In this document: positions 8,608-17,738 of the stretch, piece after piece
Numbering within the stretch: position 1 is the stretch's first letter
Layout: each line of letters opens with the position of its first letter
Notes under the pieces: model-generated
The model's input: only the letters and a program-made list of their open reading frames with translations
What the model was told of the DNA's origin: nothing
The model's database searches: none
Origin: an uncultured Lachnospiraceae bacterium
GTDB taxonomy: Bacteria; Bacillota; Clostridia; Lachnospirales; Lachnospiraceae
Length of the DNA stretch: 64,000 nucleotides
Direction: 5' to 3'
Assembly: GCA_910577175.1 (NCBI GenBank)
Contig: CAJTLU010000001.1
Location: 124,001-188,000, forward strand
Position numbers and translations under genes: made by a program

Positions 8608-10128
8608 ATGCAGTGGGCTTATAAAAAAATCAGAACAAACAGCTGGAACACAGTGTTTCATAAGAGCAGAAAAGCGTGGCTTATGCTTGTGGCAGTCGGA
8701 TTCTTATTTGCCTTTGTCGGCACGTCCAATGCTTCGCAAATTAGTTTTATCGGCTCCATTGACCGGTTTATCGGGGCAAATGATGAAATTCTTGCAGGGA
8801 ATATCGAGATCCTAAAGGAGTATATCGTAGAAACCCCGCTTGTAAAAAATGTATCGTTTATTACTTCTGACCTTGCACTTTCGGTGATTGACATTCTTTC
8901 CAAAAAGGCAACCTGGGTCATTAAGCTGCTTGGTGCTAATCTCGCGTATTTCCGCCGTAATCCCGGTGAGGTCATTGCCAATATGCTGGTTGCGGCCCTG
9001 ATAGCCGCAGTGATTAGGTTTTTCATACAGAATGTTGTCATCGTTGGCAGAAACCGCTATGTGATGGAGAACCGTTTTGAAAAGGAAGTGTCGTTTCGCC
9101 GAATCCTTGCACCGTTCCATATAAAAACGCTCTGGAATGTTATCAGGGTAATGCTGTGTTACAATATTACGCTGACGCTCTGGTCGTTTACAATCGTAGG
9201 CGGAGTATATAAGTATTATCAGTATGGTTTTGTCCCTTATATTCTTGCTGAAAATCCTTCCGCCGGCTGGCGGGAGGCAAAGCGGCTGTCACGCGCCATG
9301 ACAAAAGGCTGCAAATGGAAGATTTTCTGTACACAGCTTTCTTATAGTTACATATGGCTTCTGAAGCTGGTTCCGCTTGTCGGACTGTTCGTTGCCGTTC
9401 CGCTTGAAATGCAGTTAAATGCGGAATTGTATTTTACCCTGCGCAATAACCCGGACATTGAGAAAAGTTTGCTGACCGAACCGCTATTTTCAGGCGGTGC
9501 GTATACGGAACGCCCAGACGACAGTGTCGGCAGACCATGCTATGTATTAAAGGATGTATCGCTGGAGCTTCCGGAACGGAAGGGAAAAATCAGCCCTTAC
9601 AGTGTAATGGATTTTATCTTTATGTTCTTTACGTTTTGTCTGATTGGCTGGCTGTGGGAGTGCAGCCTGCATATGGTAAGGCATCACGAGTTTGTCAACC
9701 GGGGAACCCTGTACGGACCATGGATTCCGATTTACGGAGTCGGCGGTACGGCAATGGTATTTCTGCTTGACCGTTTCAAAAAGAATAAGTTTAAGCTGTT
9801 AATGCTGGAAGTGGCACTCTGCGCAGTGTTAGAGTATCTGTCAAGCTTTATCCTGGACTTTATTTTCAATTCTTCTTATTGGGACTATAAGACGGAGTTT
9901 CTGAATGTCAACGGCAGAATTTGTTTTGCAGGCCTGACTGCATTCGGTATCGGCGGCATGGCTGCAATTTATGTGCTTGCGCCTGCCATCAGCGGGTTTG
10001 TTTCCCGGTATGCAAAAAAACCGAAGGTCGTTGTGGCGGCGCTGTTATGCTCTGCCTTTCTTGCGGATGTTATTTGCTGCATGCTATTTGGCTTTAATTC
10101 AGGGGCAGGGGTAGGAGGCAGTCTGTAA
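8608..10128 (+). CDS. DUF975-like / putative ABC-transporter CmpB-type membrane protein
   Basis: A 506-residue membrane protein made of two parts. The first 290 residues hold several hydrophobic helices and the AKRLSRAMTKGCKWKIF to PLEMQLNAELYFTLRNN stretch characteristic of DUF975 proteins. After a hydrophilic linker, residues 330-490 match the putative ABC-transporter type IV (CmpB, PF06541) family, with GWLWECSLHMV, FVNRGTLYGPWIPIYG and LDFIFNSSYWDY. I start at ATG 8608, six bases after AAGGAG; the GTG at 8587 has no ribosome site. Function is unknown; it is probably not a classical ABC permease. No partner ATPase is adjacent. Confidence 0.8.
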   Translation: MQWAYKKIRTNSWNTVFHKSRKAWLMLVAVGFLFAFVGTSNASQISFIGSIDRFIGANDEILAGNIEILKEYIVETPLVKNVSFITSDLALSVIDILSKKATWVIKLLGANLAYFRRNPGEVIANMLVAALIAAVIRFFIQNVVIVGRNRYVMENRFEKEVSFRRILAPFHIKTLWNVIRVMLCYNITLTLWSFTIVGGVYKYYQYGFVPYILAENPSAGWREAKRLSRAMTKGCKWKIFCTQLSYSYIWLLKLVPLVGLFVAVPLEMQLNAELYFTLRNNPDIEKSLLTEPLFSGGAYTERPDDSVGRPCYVLKDVSLELPERKGKISPYSVMDFIFMFFTFCLIGWLWECSLHMVRHHEFVNRGTLYGPWIPIYGVGGTAMVFLLDRFKKNKFKLLMLEVALCAVLEYLSSFILDFIFNSSYWDYKTEFLNVNGRICFAGLTAFGIGGMAAIYVLAPAISGFVSRYAKKPKVVVAALLCSAFLADVICCMLFGFNSGAGVGGSL

Positions 10129-10166
10129 CAGCCTTGTCCGAAATACTTCTTAAAGTGACTTAAAAA

Positions 10167-10220
10167 CGCGGAAACGTAAGGCCGTTATGGCTTGACAAAG
10201 GTCATGGTATCGTTTATATT
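10167..10220 (+). promoter_or_regulatory. Promoter of the TetR gene with GCGGAAAC motif
   Basis: CGCGGAAACGTAAG (10167-10180) is followed by consensus TTGACA (10192-10197), 17 bases, and TATATT (10215-10220). Motif-to-35 distance is 25 bases. Confidence 0.8.
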
Positions 10221-10244
10221 TATGAATAAATACTCATTCATAAA
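10219..10244 (+). promoter_or_regulatory. Predicted TetR operator (autoregulation)
   Basis: Perfect inverted repeat TTTATGAAT - 8 bases - ATTCATAAA overlapping the end of the -10 box and the expected transcription start, directly ahead of the TetR coding region. The position would let the bound regulator block its own promoter. Confidence 0.8.
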
Positions 10245-10261
10245 TGAAAGGAGATGGTTTT

Positions 10262-10891
10262 GTGCCAAAGTCACCCGGACGGTGTCAGGAAATCCGTGAA
10301 GAGACGCGTTCTAAAATATTACATGATGCTATGCTGTATTTTGCAAAAAACGGTTTTGCAGGAACTAGAATAAGCGATTTATCAAAGAGCATCGGAATCG
10401 GTCAGGGAACCCTGTACCTTTATTTTAAGTCGAAGGAGGATTTATTCCATGAGATATACGCTATGATTGATAACCGGAAGGAGCTACAGAAGCTAAGGCT
10501 TTTAGCCGGACTGCCTTTATCTGCAAAGCAGAAAATCCATAGGCTGTCAAAGTTTTTAATGGAGAGGCTGGAACAGGACGAAGGTTTTGCTGCCATGATT
10601 GCTTTGAATGCGCAGGCAACCTTGGAAAAGAACGGGTTTGCCTATGAGGATTCCTCCTATCAGTCGGAATGGTATCAATCTACGGCAAAAATAATTGAAC
10701 AGGGACAAAAGGAAAAAACTGTGGTAACAGGTTCCTCGATGAAATTAGCGGATTATTATTGGGGGGTCGTGTACCTGTATGCGCTGAAAAAGCTTTTTAC
10801 TTCAAGGTATGAAATGATTACGGTACATGATTTAGAGCGTATTCTGCTCAAGGATTGCGGGAAGCAGGAGGTGGCTCCGGAATGGGAATAA
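10262..10891 (+). CDS. TetR/AcrR family transcriptional regulator
   Basis: A 209-residue regulator. The N-terminal helix-turn-helix is typical (FAKNGFAGTRISDLSKSIGIG, followed by GTLYLYFKSKEDLF), then a variable ligand domain. I choose GTG 10262 because it lies eight bases after AAAGGAG; the ATG at 10244 would put that ribosome site inside the gene and overlaps the operator. It is followed, with a 10-base overlap, by the remains of a short-chain dehydrogenase gene that was probably its co-regulated partner. Given the operator on its own promoter, autorepression is likely. Confidence 0.92.
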   Translation: MPKSPGRCQEIREETRSKILHDAMLYFAKNGFAGTRISDLSKSIGIGQGTLYLYFKSKEDLFHEIYAMIDNRKELQKLRLLAGLPLSAKQKIHRLSKFLMERLEQDEGFAAMIALNAQATLEKNGFAYEDSSYQSEWYQSTAKIIEQGQKEKTVVTGSSMKLADYYWGVVYLYALKKLFTSRYEMITVHDLERILLKDCGKQEVAPEWE

Positions 10892-11138
10892 CGAAAAGGA
10901 TAGTAATAATAACAGGAGCGACAGGAGGCATCGGAAAAGAAACGGGAATAAGGTGAAGTTCCACGGGCTTGTAAGTCCAGGAAAGGTTGCGGAAAAAGCA
11001 ATCAGGGATGCAAAAAAGGGAAAAGATGTGTCCATCTGTTCCCTTTATGTAAAGTGCCAGCAGCTGAATGTAAAGCTGCTGCCGCATAAGCTGGTAATGA
11101 AACTCTGGATGCGGGGAATAAAAAAATATTTGTCCTGA
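10882..11138 (+). pseudogene. Short-chain dehydrogenase remnant with internal deletion
   Basis: From ATG 10882 the frame reads RIVIITGATGGIGKETG, the TGxxxGIG cofactor site of an SDR enzyme, then stops at 10954 after 24 codons. From about 10953, in another frame, it continues as an SDR-like C-terminal tail (KVAEKAIRDAKKGKDVSICS to LWMRGIKKYLS). The roughly 150-200 residues normally in between are missing, so a single out-of-frame deletion is the simplest cause. The start has a strong ribosome site (AGGAGGTGG) and overlaps the tetR stop, as in an intact translationally coupled operon, which suggests recent decay. Confidence 0.85.
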
Positions 11139-11151
11139 GTTCCTGCCTTGT

Positions 11152-13077
11152 TTACTCTGCCAGCTCCTCCCACTGCTCCATCAGACGCTCTAACGCTTCC
11201 TCTAACGCCTGTCTTTTACTGGTCAGCTCTGTCAGCTTTGTGTGGTCGGTCATATTTTCCGGGTCGGAGAGGGCGGCATCGACAGCCTCCTTTTCGTTTT
11301 CCAACCGCTCGATTTCCTCTTCGGTTTTCTTTAAATCGTTCTGGCGTTTGCGCAGACGCGCCTGTTCCTCCTTCTGCTGCTGCCAGTCTGCCTTGGTTTC
11401 GGTGACGGCAGGGGAGGCGTCGGAGGATGCGCCTCCCGTTGCTTCTGCCTTCTCCAGATAAAGGCGCTCAGTCAATTCTTTCTTTTCCAGATAATATTCG
11501 TAATTTCCGGTGTAGTTGAGCAGGGTATGCTCTGTCAAATCCAAAATCCTTGTAGCGGTTTTGTTGATAAAGTAACGGTCATGGGAAACGTAGAGAACGG
11601 TTCCTTCATAACTGTTAATCGCATCCTCCAGGATTTCCTTGGACACCATATCCAGATGGTTGGTCGGCTCATCGAGAATCAGCAGGTTTGCGTCAGAAAG
11701 CATAAGCTTTGCAAGGGAAACCCGGCCGCGCTCTCCGCCGCTTAAGTCGCTGATGTGCTTAAAAACATCGTCTCCGGTGAATAAAAATGCAGCAAGCGCA
11801 TTCCGGATTGCAGTATTGTCCATATGAGGATAGGTATCCTGCAGCTCGTCAAACAGTGTTTTTTCGCTGTGGAGAACCTGATGCTCCTGGTCGTAATAGG
11901 CGATATGCACCTTGGCGCCCGGTTTGATTTCTCCGGTATCCGCAGGAATCAGCCCGTTAATGATTTTCAGAATCGTCGTTTTTCCGGTTCCGTTCTTTCC
12001 GATAATAGCAACCTTTTCCCCGCGTTTTATTTCGAAGCTGATATCGGAAAACAGGGTAAGACTGCCGAAGGCTTTGGAAAGCCCCGTTACGGTCAGGACG
12101 TCGTTTCCGCTCATAATGCGCGGCTCTAAGCGAATCCGCATTTTGCTGCGTACCTCAACCGGCTTTTCAATGCGTTCGATTTTATCTAACATTTTTTCCC
12201 GGCTTTCTGCCCGCTTGATGGACTTTTCCCGGTTAAAGGAACGTAGCTTTGCAATCACATCCTCATGGTGCCTGATTTCGCGCTGCTGGTTCAGATAGTG
12301 CTGAATCAGGGTTTCACGCTGCTGTTCCTTTTTTACAGCATAGGCAGAGTAATTTCCGGAGAAGGTCTGTGCCTTTGCCGCGTCCAGTTCAATGACCTTT
12401 GTGACTACCCGGTCCAGAAAGTAGCGGTCGTGGGCTACAATCAGAACCGCTCCCGGATAGTTGATGAGATAGGTCTCCAGCCATGTGATAGAAGGCATGT
12501 CAAGGTGGTTGGTCGGCTCGTCCAGCATAATCAAATCCGGCGAGGTAAGCAAAAGACGGCCTAAAGCAATGCGGGTTTTCTGTCCCCCGGAAAGGGTCCG
12601 GATTTTTTTCCCGAAATCCTCCTCCATAAAGCCAAGTCCCTTTAAAACGCCTACGACTTCGCTTTTGTAAGCATAGCCGTTGGAGGCTTCAAAAAAATGG
12701 GTCAGGGAGGTGTATTCCCGCAAAAGTGCCTCGAGGGCGTCACCAGAGTGTTCTTTCATTTCCTGCTCAAGAGCGCGGATACGTTCTTCTGCCTTTAAAA
12801 GCTCTGATTTCACGGAAAGCATTTCCTCATAAATAGTACGTTCCGAGGAAAGGTCCTGATGCTGGGAGAGGTAGCCGATGGAAGCCCCCTTAGCGGTAAT
12901 GACTTCTCCGGCATCTGCAGAAAGCTCCTGCATAATAATCTTTAGCAGAGTGGACTTCCCGGCGCCGTTGATACCGACGATGGCGGCTTTTTCACGTTCA
13001 TTAATATGAAAAGAGACCTGTTCCAAAATGGTGTTGTCTCCGAAACTTTTTGTAATGTTTTTGCAGGCAAGCAGCAT
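11152..13077 (-). CDS. ABC-F family ATPase
   Basis: A 641-residue soluble protein with two ABC ATPase domains and no membrane spans. Domain 1: Walker A GINGAGKST, signature LSGGQKTRIALG, Walker B LIMLDEPTNHLD. Domain 2: GKNGTGKTT, LSGGERGRVSLAK, LLILDEPTNHLD. The C-terminus is a charged coiled coil (QQQKEEQARLRKRQNDL onwards), as in Uup/YdiF-type members. ABC-F proteins act on the ribosome, and some give antibiotic protection, but nothing here points specifically to resistance. Start has AGGAGG six bases ahead of ATG. Its promoter carries the GCGGAAAC motif. Confidence 0.93.
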   Translation of the reverse strand: MLLACKNITKSFGDNTILEQVSFHINEREKAAIVGINGAGKSTLLKIIMQELSADAGEVITAKGASIGYLSQHQDLSSERTIYEEMLSVKSELLKAEERIRALEQEMKEHSGDALEALLREYTSLTHFFEASNGYAYKSEVVGVLKGLGFMEEDFGKKIRTLSGGQKTRIALGRLLLTSPDLIMLDEPTNHLDMPSITWLETYLINYPGAVLIVAHDRYFLDRVVTKVIELDAAKAQTFSGNYSAYAVKKEQQRETLIQHYLNQQREIRHHEDVIAKLRSFNREKSIKRAESREKMLDKIERIEKPVEVRSKMRIRLEPRIMSGNDVLTVTGLSKAFGSLTLFSDISFEIKRGEKVAIIGKNGTGKTTILKIINGLIPADTGEIKPGAKVHIAYYDQEHQVLHSEKTLFDELQDTYPHMDNTAIRNALAAFLFTGDDVFKHISDLSGGERGRVSLAKLMLSDANLLILDEPTNHLDMVSKEILEDAINSYEGTVLYVSHDRYFINKTATRILDLTEHTLLNYTGNYEYYLEKKELTERLYLEKAEATGGASSDASPAVTETKADWQQQKEEQARLRKRQNDLKKTEEEIERLENEKEAVDAALSDPENMTDHTKLTELTSKRQALEEALERLMEQWEELAE

Positions 13078-13185
13078 AACAACCTCCTGATTTTACTTTG
13101 ATTGCCTACGGTTATCCTGAATTTCCGCATTTTGCATGCGGTTTTGTGTCCCGGCGGCTATGTATTGGCAAAGTAGTTTTGTTAG

Positions 13186-13242
13186 ATTATACTATATTGA
13201 ATAGAGAAATACAAGGTACAATAAACTTCTTGTGTTTCCGCA
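13186..13242 (-). promoter_or_regulatory. Promoter of the ABC-F gene with GCGGAAAC motif
   Basis: Minus strand: TGCGGAAACACAAG (13242-13229), then TTGTAT (13214-13209), 17 bases, TATAAT (13191-13186). Motif-to-35 distance is 28 bases. Confidence 0.75.
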
Positions 13243-13306
13243 TTTTTTTACTGCCTTAAAAAGTTCCGCGGAATAGAAATTAGTATACAAAATACGGAAA
13301 TTTAAG
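13229..13306. repeat. Small element with GCGGAAAC terminal inverted repeats (A)
   Basis: The 78-bp space between the two divergent promoters starts CTTGTGTTTCCGCATTTT and ends AAAATACGGAAATTTAAG, which are inverted copies of one another with a few mismatches. The palindrome TTCCGCGGAA lies inside. Similar ends bound the elements at 17567-17738 and 19964-20098. The rest of the 13078-13433 spacer holds another TTTCCGCATTTT copy near 13123. Confidence 0.6.
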
Positions 13307-13364
13307 AGAATAAACTATATTTTGTCGTTTCTTTCTTGCTAAATTTTCACAAATAAGGTATACT
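13293..13364 (+). promoter_or_regulatory. Promoter of the metallo-hydrolase gene
   Basis: Variant motif TACGGAAATTTAAG (13293-13306), then TTGCTA (13336-13341), 17 bases and TATACT (13359-13364). The motif lies 43 bases from the -35, further than usual. Confidence 0.6.
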
Positions 13365-13433
13365 TTAATTAAGGGACGGAGTTGTGTACAAGAGAAGCCG
13401 TCTGAACGATTCAAAAAAGAAAGGAGAGTACTT

Positions 13434-15038
13434 ATGCTAATAGAATTTATCGGTGCGGATCACGAGGTAACGGGGAGCTGCCATTATCTGGAGCTTGCGG
13501 GGAAGCGTCTTTTAGTGGACTGCGGAATGGAGCAGGGAGTGGATGTTTATGAGAATCAGGAGCTTCCGGTAAATCCCGGAGAAATTGATTATATTCTCCT
13601 GACACATGCGCATATTGACCATACAGGGCTGCTTCCGTTAATGTATGCGCAGGGCTTCCGGGGACAGGTTTATTCGACGGGGGCGACGAAGGAGCTGTGT
13701 GATATCATGTTGCGTGATTCTGCCCATATTCAGATGTTTGAGGCAGAATGGAAGAACCGTAAGGCAAAGCGTTCCGGTATGCCGGAGATAGAGCCGCTGT
13801 ATACGGTAGAAGATGCGTTCGGGGTAATGAAGTTTTTTGTTCCGTGCGAGTACGCAAAGAAGATAGAGGTGACGGAAGGGATTACTATCCGTTTCACAGA
13901 TGTCGGGCATTTGCTCGGTTCCGCAAGTATTGAAATCTGGGCAGAGGAAGAGGGAAAGCAGGTAAAGCTTGTGTTTTCGGGCGACATCGGCAATAAATCG
14001 CAGCCGATTTTAAAGGACCCGATAAAAACCGATGATGCGGATTATGTGATTATGGAATCTACTTATGGTGACCGTCTTCATGGGATGGAGCATGTCGATT
14101 ATGTCAATGACCTTGCGGCTATTATCCAAAGAACTCTGGACCGCGGCGGCAATGTGGTAATTCCGGCATTTGCAGTCGGAAGAACGCAGGAGCTGTTGTA
14201 TTTTATCCGCAGAATTAAGGAAGAGAATCTGGTTCATGGGCACAATTTCTTCCCGGTTTATATTGACAGTCCTCTGGCAATCGAGGCAACCACGATTTTT
14301 AATAAAAATATCAACGGCTATTTTGACGAGGAGGCAATGGAGCTGGTCAGGAGGGGAGTGAACCCGATTTCGTTCCCGGGTCTGAAAATCGCAATTACCA
14401 GCGAGGAGTCAAAAATGATTAACTTTGATTCGGAGCCGAAGGTAATTATTTCCGCCTCCGGTATGTGTGAGGCAGGAAGAATCCGCCACCACTTAAAGCA
14501 TAATCTGTGGCGGCCGCAGAGTTCCATTGTTTTTGTCGGCTATCAGGCAGCCGGGACGTTGGGTAGGACGTTGTTAGAGGGAGCGATGGACGTAAAGCTC
14601 TTCGGAGAGCCGGTCGAGGTGCGTGCGGAGATTTGTAAGCTGGACGGTATCAGCGGGCATGCGGATAAGGACGGGCTGATTCAGTGGGTAACGCAGATTG
14701 AGAATCCACATAAGGTTTTTGTCGTGCATGGCGAGGACTCCGTGTGTGAAACTTTTGCGGCGCATTTGAGAGACAACTACGGACTTGATGCAGAGGCACC
14801 GTATTCCGGCTACTGTTATGATTTGCTGAACGGCGTATGGTTAGAGCAGGCGCCTCCGGTTCATGTAAAGAAGAAGGAGAAGATGAAAAAGCGCAAGGTG
14901 GAGGTGTTCGAACGCCTTCTTGCGGCAGGCCAGCGGCTGCTTAGCGTAATCCGGAGAAATGAGGGCGGGGCGAATAAGGACCTTGCAAGGTTTGCCGACC
15001 AGATTAATATGCTTTGTGATAAGTGGGACAGAAACTGA
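13434..15038 (+). CDS. MBL-fold beta-CASP hydrolase (RNA exonuclease-like)
   Basis: A 534-residue cytoplasmic protein. Metallo-beta-lactamase metal site HAHIDHTG near residue 59 and GDIGN near 184, followed by beta-CASP motifs (SGMCEAGRIRHHL, GYQAAGTLGR, SGHADKDGL). This layout is that of RNA-processing nucleases related to YSH1/CPSF-73 and COG1236; substrate not shown by the sequence. A basic C-terminal tail (KKKEKMKKRK, about residue 480) may help bind nucleic acid. The start has AAAGGAGAG seven bases ahead of ATG. It is divergent from the ABC-F gene and ends at a strong bidirectional hairpin. Confidence 0.9.
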   Translation: MLIEFIGADHEVTGSCHYLELAGKRLLVDCGMEQGVDVYENQELPVNPGEIDYILLTHAHIDHTGLLPLMYAQGFRGQVYSTGATKELCDIMLRDSAHIQMFEAEWKNRKAKRSGMPEIEPLYTVEDAFGVMKFFVPCEYAKKIEVTEGITIRFTDVGHLLGSASIEIWAEEEGKQVKLVFSGDIGNKSQPILKDPIKTDDADYVIMESTYGDRLHGMEHVDYVNDLAAIIQRTLDRGGNVVIPAFAVGRTQELLYFIRRIKEENLVHGHNFFPVYIDSPLAIEATTIFNKNINGYFDEEAMELVRRGVNPISFPGLKIAITSEESKMINFDSEPKVIISASGMCEAGRIRHHLKHNLWRPQSSIVFVGYQAAGTLGRTLLEGAMDVKLFGEPVEVRAEICKLDGISGHADKDGLIQWVTQIENPHKVFVVHGEDSVCETFAAHLRDNYGLDAEAPYSGYCYDLLNGVWLEQAPPVHVKKKEKMKKRKVEVFERLLAAGQRLLSVIRRNEGGANKDLARFADQINMLCDKWDRN

Positions 15039-15062
15039 CGTAGCAGGAAGCAGGTACAGAAG

Positions 15063-15097
15063 AAGGGGTCGCTGCAGAAAGTGCAGCGACCCCTTTT
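15063..15097. terminator. Bidirectional terminator between convergent genes
   Basis: Perfect 14-bp stem AAGGGGTCGCTGCA (15063-15076) / TGCAGCGACCCCTT (15082-15095), 5-base loop, T run on the plus side. It serves the metallo-hydrolase gene and probably the HAD gene from the other side. Confidence 0.9.
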
Positions 15098-15104
15098 GGT
15101 AACC

Positions 15105-15920
15105 TTAGTCTTTTAAAAAGTAAGTCTTTATTACCGGGACAAGGCCGTCGTCATCGTTGGAAAGTGTAACGATGTCGGCGGCTTCTTTGACTTCCGGCTG
15201 TGCGTTTGCCATTGCGACACCGATACCGGCGTACGAAAGCATTGTAATGTCGTTATAGCCGTCGCCGCAGCAGACGCATTCCTGCGGGCTGATGCCGAGG
15301 GACGGGAGAAGTCTGGACAAAGCATGGGCCTTGTCTACCTTTGGCGGCATGATTTCAAGGAAGAACGGTTCGGAGCGGTAGATGTTCAGGACACCGTAAT
15401 AGCGCTTCCGAAGCTCTTCTGTAAGCGGCGCCAGAACCTCCGGCTCTCCGCTGATTAAGCATTTGTTGACCGGAAAGCGGACGGCGCCGGTAAAGTCCTC
15501 CACCTGCGTGATGGTACGGCCGTTAATCCGTGCCTCTAACTCCATATAGGAATCCGTTCTGGTGCCTGTAATCAGGTTATCCTGCGGGTCGTAGGTAATC
15601 AGTCCGACATTATGTTTCAGCGCAATTTCATAAATCTGCGGAAGAAACTGCTTCGGGAAGGTATGGTTGTAGAGCGTTTCTTTGGTATTCCAGCGGACAA
15701 TGCGCGCACCGTTGTAGGAAATGACATAGCCGCCATATTCGGAAAGCTTACATTCGTCTGCAATTTTTTCGGTGCCTGCAGTCGGTCTGCCGGAGGCAAT
15801 TACGGCAATGCCGCCTGCCTCCTGCATCGCATAAAGCGCGTTTTTCGTAAGCTCGGAAATTTCTTTTTTGGAATTGGTCAGTGTTCCGTCGATGTCTAAT
15901 ACAAGTACTTTCTGTTTCAT
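15105..15920 (-). CDS. Cof-type HAD-superfamily hydrolase
   Basis: A 271-residue phosphatase of the Cof/YidA type. Motif I is DIDGTLTNS (nucleophile Asp near residue 9), and motif IV is GDGYNDITML with the GIGVAMANA tail typical of this subfamily; a large C2 cap lies between. Substrates are usually small sugar or cofactor phosphates and cannot be predicted here. The start lies 7 bases after the stop of the M32 peptidase gene, and the ribosome site (GAAAGGTAA) lies across that stop, so the two are probably one operon. Confidence 0.92.
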   Translation of the reverse strand: MKQKVLVLDIDGTLTNSKKEISELTKNALYAMQEAGGIAVIASGRPTAGTEKIADECKLSEYGGYVISYNGARIVRWNTKETLYNHTFPKQFLPQIYEIALKHNVGLITYDPQDNLITGTRTDSYMELEARINGRTITQVEDFTGAVRFPVNKCLISGEPEVLAPLTEELRKRYYGVLNIYRSEPFFLEIMPPKVDKAHALSRLLPSLGISPQECVCCGDGYNDITMLSYAGIGVAMANAQPEVKEAADIVTLSNDDDGLVPVIKTYFLKD

Positions 15921-15927
15921 TGGTAGA

Positions 15928-17439
15928 TTACCTTTCTAGTTGGTATAGTCTGTTATATTTCTCTGTCAGGTAACGGATATAATAGTCCGGGTTGAACTCT
16001 TCTCCGGTCATCTGCTTTAACAACTCGTTCGTCGTGTAAACGGAGCCATATTTGTGAATATGGTCGCGCAGAAACTCACGAACCGGAACCAGATTACCCT
16101 CTTTCAGATAGTCGTCAAGAGGCATCTGGCCTTTCATATAGGAATAAATCTGGGCCGCAATGGCAGAGCCGATAGCATAGGATGGAAAGTATCCGAAGTT
16201 TCCCATGGACCAGTGGATATCCTGTAAAATGCCTTCCGCATAGGTTTCAGGAGTGACGCCTAAGTATTCCTTGTACTTTTTGTTCCAAAGCTCCGGAAGG
16301 TCTTTTACGGTACAGTCGCCGGAGAAAATCTGTTTTTCCAGTTCGTAACGTATCATAATGTGAAGCGGGTAGGTCAGCTCGTCCGCTTCGGTGCGGATAA
16401 GTCCCGGCTCCGCCCGGTTGATGCCGTTTAAGAACTGCCCGATGGAAACGTCTGCGAGCTCGTCCGGGAAAGCGGCTACAAGCTTCGGAAACAGCGGCTC
16501 CCAGAAGGCGTCGCTTCTGCCAATCATGTTTTCGTAAAAACGGGACTGCGCTTCATGCATTCCCATGGAAACGCCGGCGCCGGCAGGAGTGCCGGTCAGA
16601 CTGTCATCTACGCCCATTTCATAGAGCGCATGTCCGGTTTCGTGAATCACGGAAAAGATAGCGCTTTCAAGATTTTTTTCATGGTAATGGTTGGTCAGCC
16701 GCACGTCATGGTTGTGAAGGTTGGTCGTAAACGGATGCTCGCTTTCTGCAATGACGCCGCGGTTAAAATCAAAACCGGTATAACCTGCAAGGAACCGGCA
16801 GAAATCACGCTGCTTTTCTACCGGGTAAGTACGGTAGTTATAGGACTTATCAATCATATCCTTTTTTGCCGTTACTTTGTGCAGCAGCGGAACCAGCGCC
16901 TTTTGCAGCTGCTCGAAAAAGTCGTCCAGAACCTTGACGGTAAAGCCTTCCTCATAATCATTGAGCAGAAGGTCGTAAAGGTTGTCTCCCTTTTTCGCAC
17001 GATAGGAGGCAAAGCGGCGGGTATAGTCAATCATCTTTTCTAACACCGGCGCGAAATCCTCAAACCGGTCTGAAAGCTTTGCCCTGCAGTAGATGGTCTG
17101 CGCCGTAGCGCAAAATTCTGAAAATTCCCGGTATTCCTTCTGCGGGATACAGGCAGTCTTTTCATATTCCTTTTTGAGACAGCGTACAACCGCGCGCTCC
17201 TGGATGGAGAGAGTCTCCTGTTCCTTTTTTGAGGACAATTTCTTTAGTAAATCACACACTTCATCGCAGACAAGAATGCGATAGGCCTCCTCGGACAAGA
17301 TGCCGACTGATTTTGCCGTATAATCTGCGGCTGCCGGCGGGGCAAGCGTTTCCGTGTCCCAGGAAAGCAGAGCAAGTGCAGTCTGGTAAGCGTGATTCCG
17401 TTCTAGGTAAGGGAGGAGCTGTTCGTATAATTTATTCAT
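15928..17439 (-). CDS. M32 family metallocarboxypeptidase
   Basis: A 503-residue cytoplasmic zinc peptidase that removes C-terminal residues. The zinc site HETGH is present (SVIHETGHALYEMG), with the family motifs ESEHPFT and HNHDVRLTNHY. I start at 17439 (MNKLYEQLLPYL) because AGAAAGG lies just ahead and the upstream extension to 17535 runs into the promoter. Length fits the family. First gene of an operon with the HAD hydrolase. The promoter has the GCGGAAAC motif. Confidence 0.94.
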   Translation of the reverse strand: MNKLYEQLLPYLERNHAYQTALALLSWDTETLAPPAAADYTAKSVGILSEEAYRILVCDEVCDLLKKLSSKKEQETLSIQERAVVRCLKKEYEKTACIPQKEYREFSEFCATAQTIYCRAKLSDRFEDFAPVLEKMIDYTRRFASYRAKKGDNLYDLLLNDYEEGFTVKVLDDFFEQLQKALVPLLHKVTAKKDMIDKSYNYRTYPVEKQRDFCRFLAGYTGFDFNRGVIAESEHPFTTNLHNHDVRLTNHYHEKNLESAIFSVIHETGHALYEMGVDDSLTGTPAGAGVSMGMHEAQSRFYENMIGRSDAFWEPLFPKLVAAFPDELADVSIGQFLNGINRAEPGLIRTEADELTYPLHIMIRYELEKQIFSGDCTVKDLPELWNKKYKEYLGVTPETYAEGILQDIHWSMGNFGYFPSYAIGSAIAAQIYSYMKGQMPLDDYLKEGNLVPVREFLRDHIHKYGSVYTTNELLKQMTGEEFNPDYYIRYLTEKYNRLYQLER

Positions 17440-17525
17440 AAAAATCCTTTCTGTACTAAGGCACCGCAGTATGTCCTTATCGGGCTTTCGTCCGGGGTCT
17501 GCTGCACCATAGACCGATTGAAATA

Positions 17526-17580
17526 AGTATAGCATTTTTTAAAGCTTCTGACAAGAAGGCATTGAACCTGAGTTTCCGCA
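17526..17580 (-). promoter_or_regulatory. Promoter of the M32 peptidase operon with GCGGAAAC motif
   Basis: Minus strand: TGCGGAAACTCAGG (17580-17567), then TTGTCA (17554-17549), 17 bases, TATACT (17531-17526). Motif-to-35 distance is 26 bases. Confidence 0.8.
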
Positions 17581-17738
17581 TTTTTTGAATAACCTCCTAG
17601 AGCTGGTTAGGCGCGAGGACGCCACCGAGCGGCTTAACAGCTCTTAGAGGAAGTCCGGTGTAGTTTTGCGCATGCAAAACTAAGCTGCTGCACAGTCCGT
17701 GGAACGCAAAAGGGTATGCAAAATGCAGAAACAACAGG
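17567..17738. repeat. Intergenic element with GCGGAAAC terminal inverted repeats (B)
   Basis: Fills most of the 17440-17820 spacer between the M32 gene and eno. Left end CCTGAGTTTCCGCATTTT, right end AAAATGCAGAAACAACAGG, inverted with mismatches. Inside are the 39-bp repeat shared with 2172-2210 (inverted), a palindrome GTTTTGCGCATGCAAAAC (17663-17680), and a 27-bp stretch (17666-17692) identical to 20027-20053. No coding frame is convincing. Confidence 0.7.
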
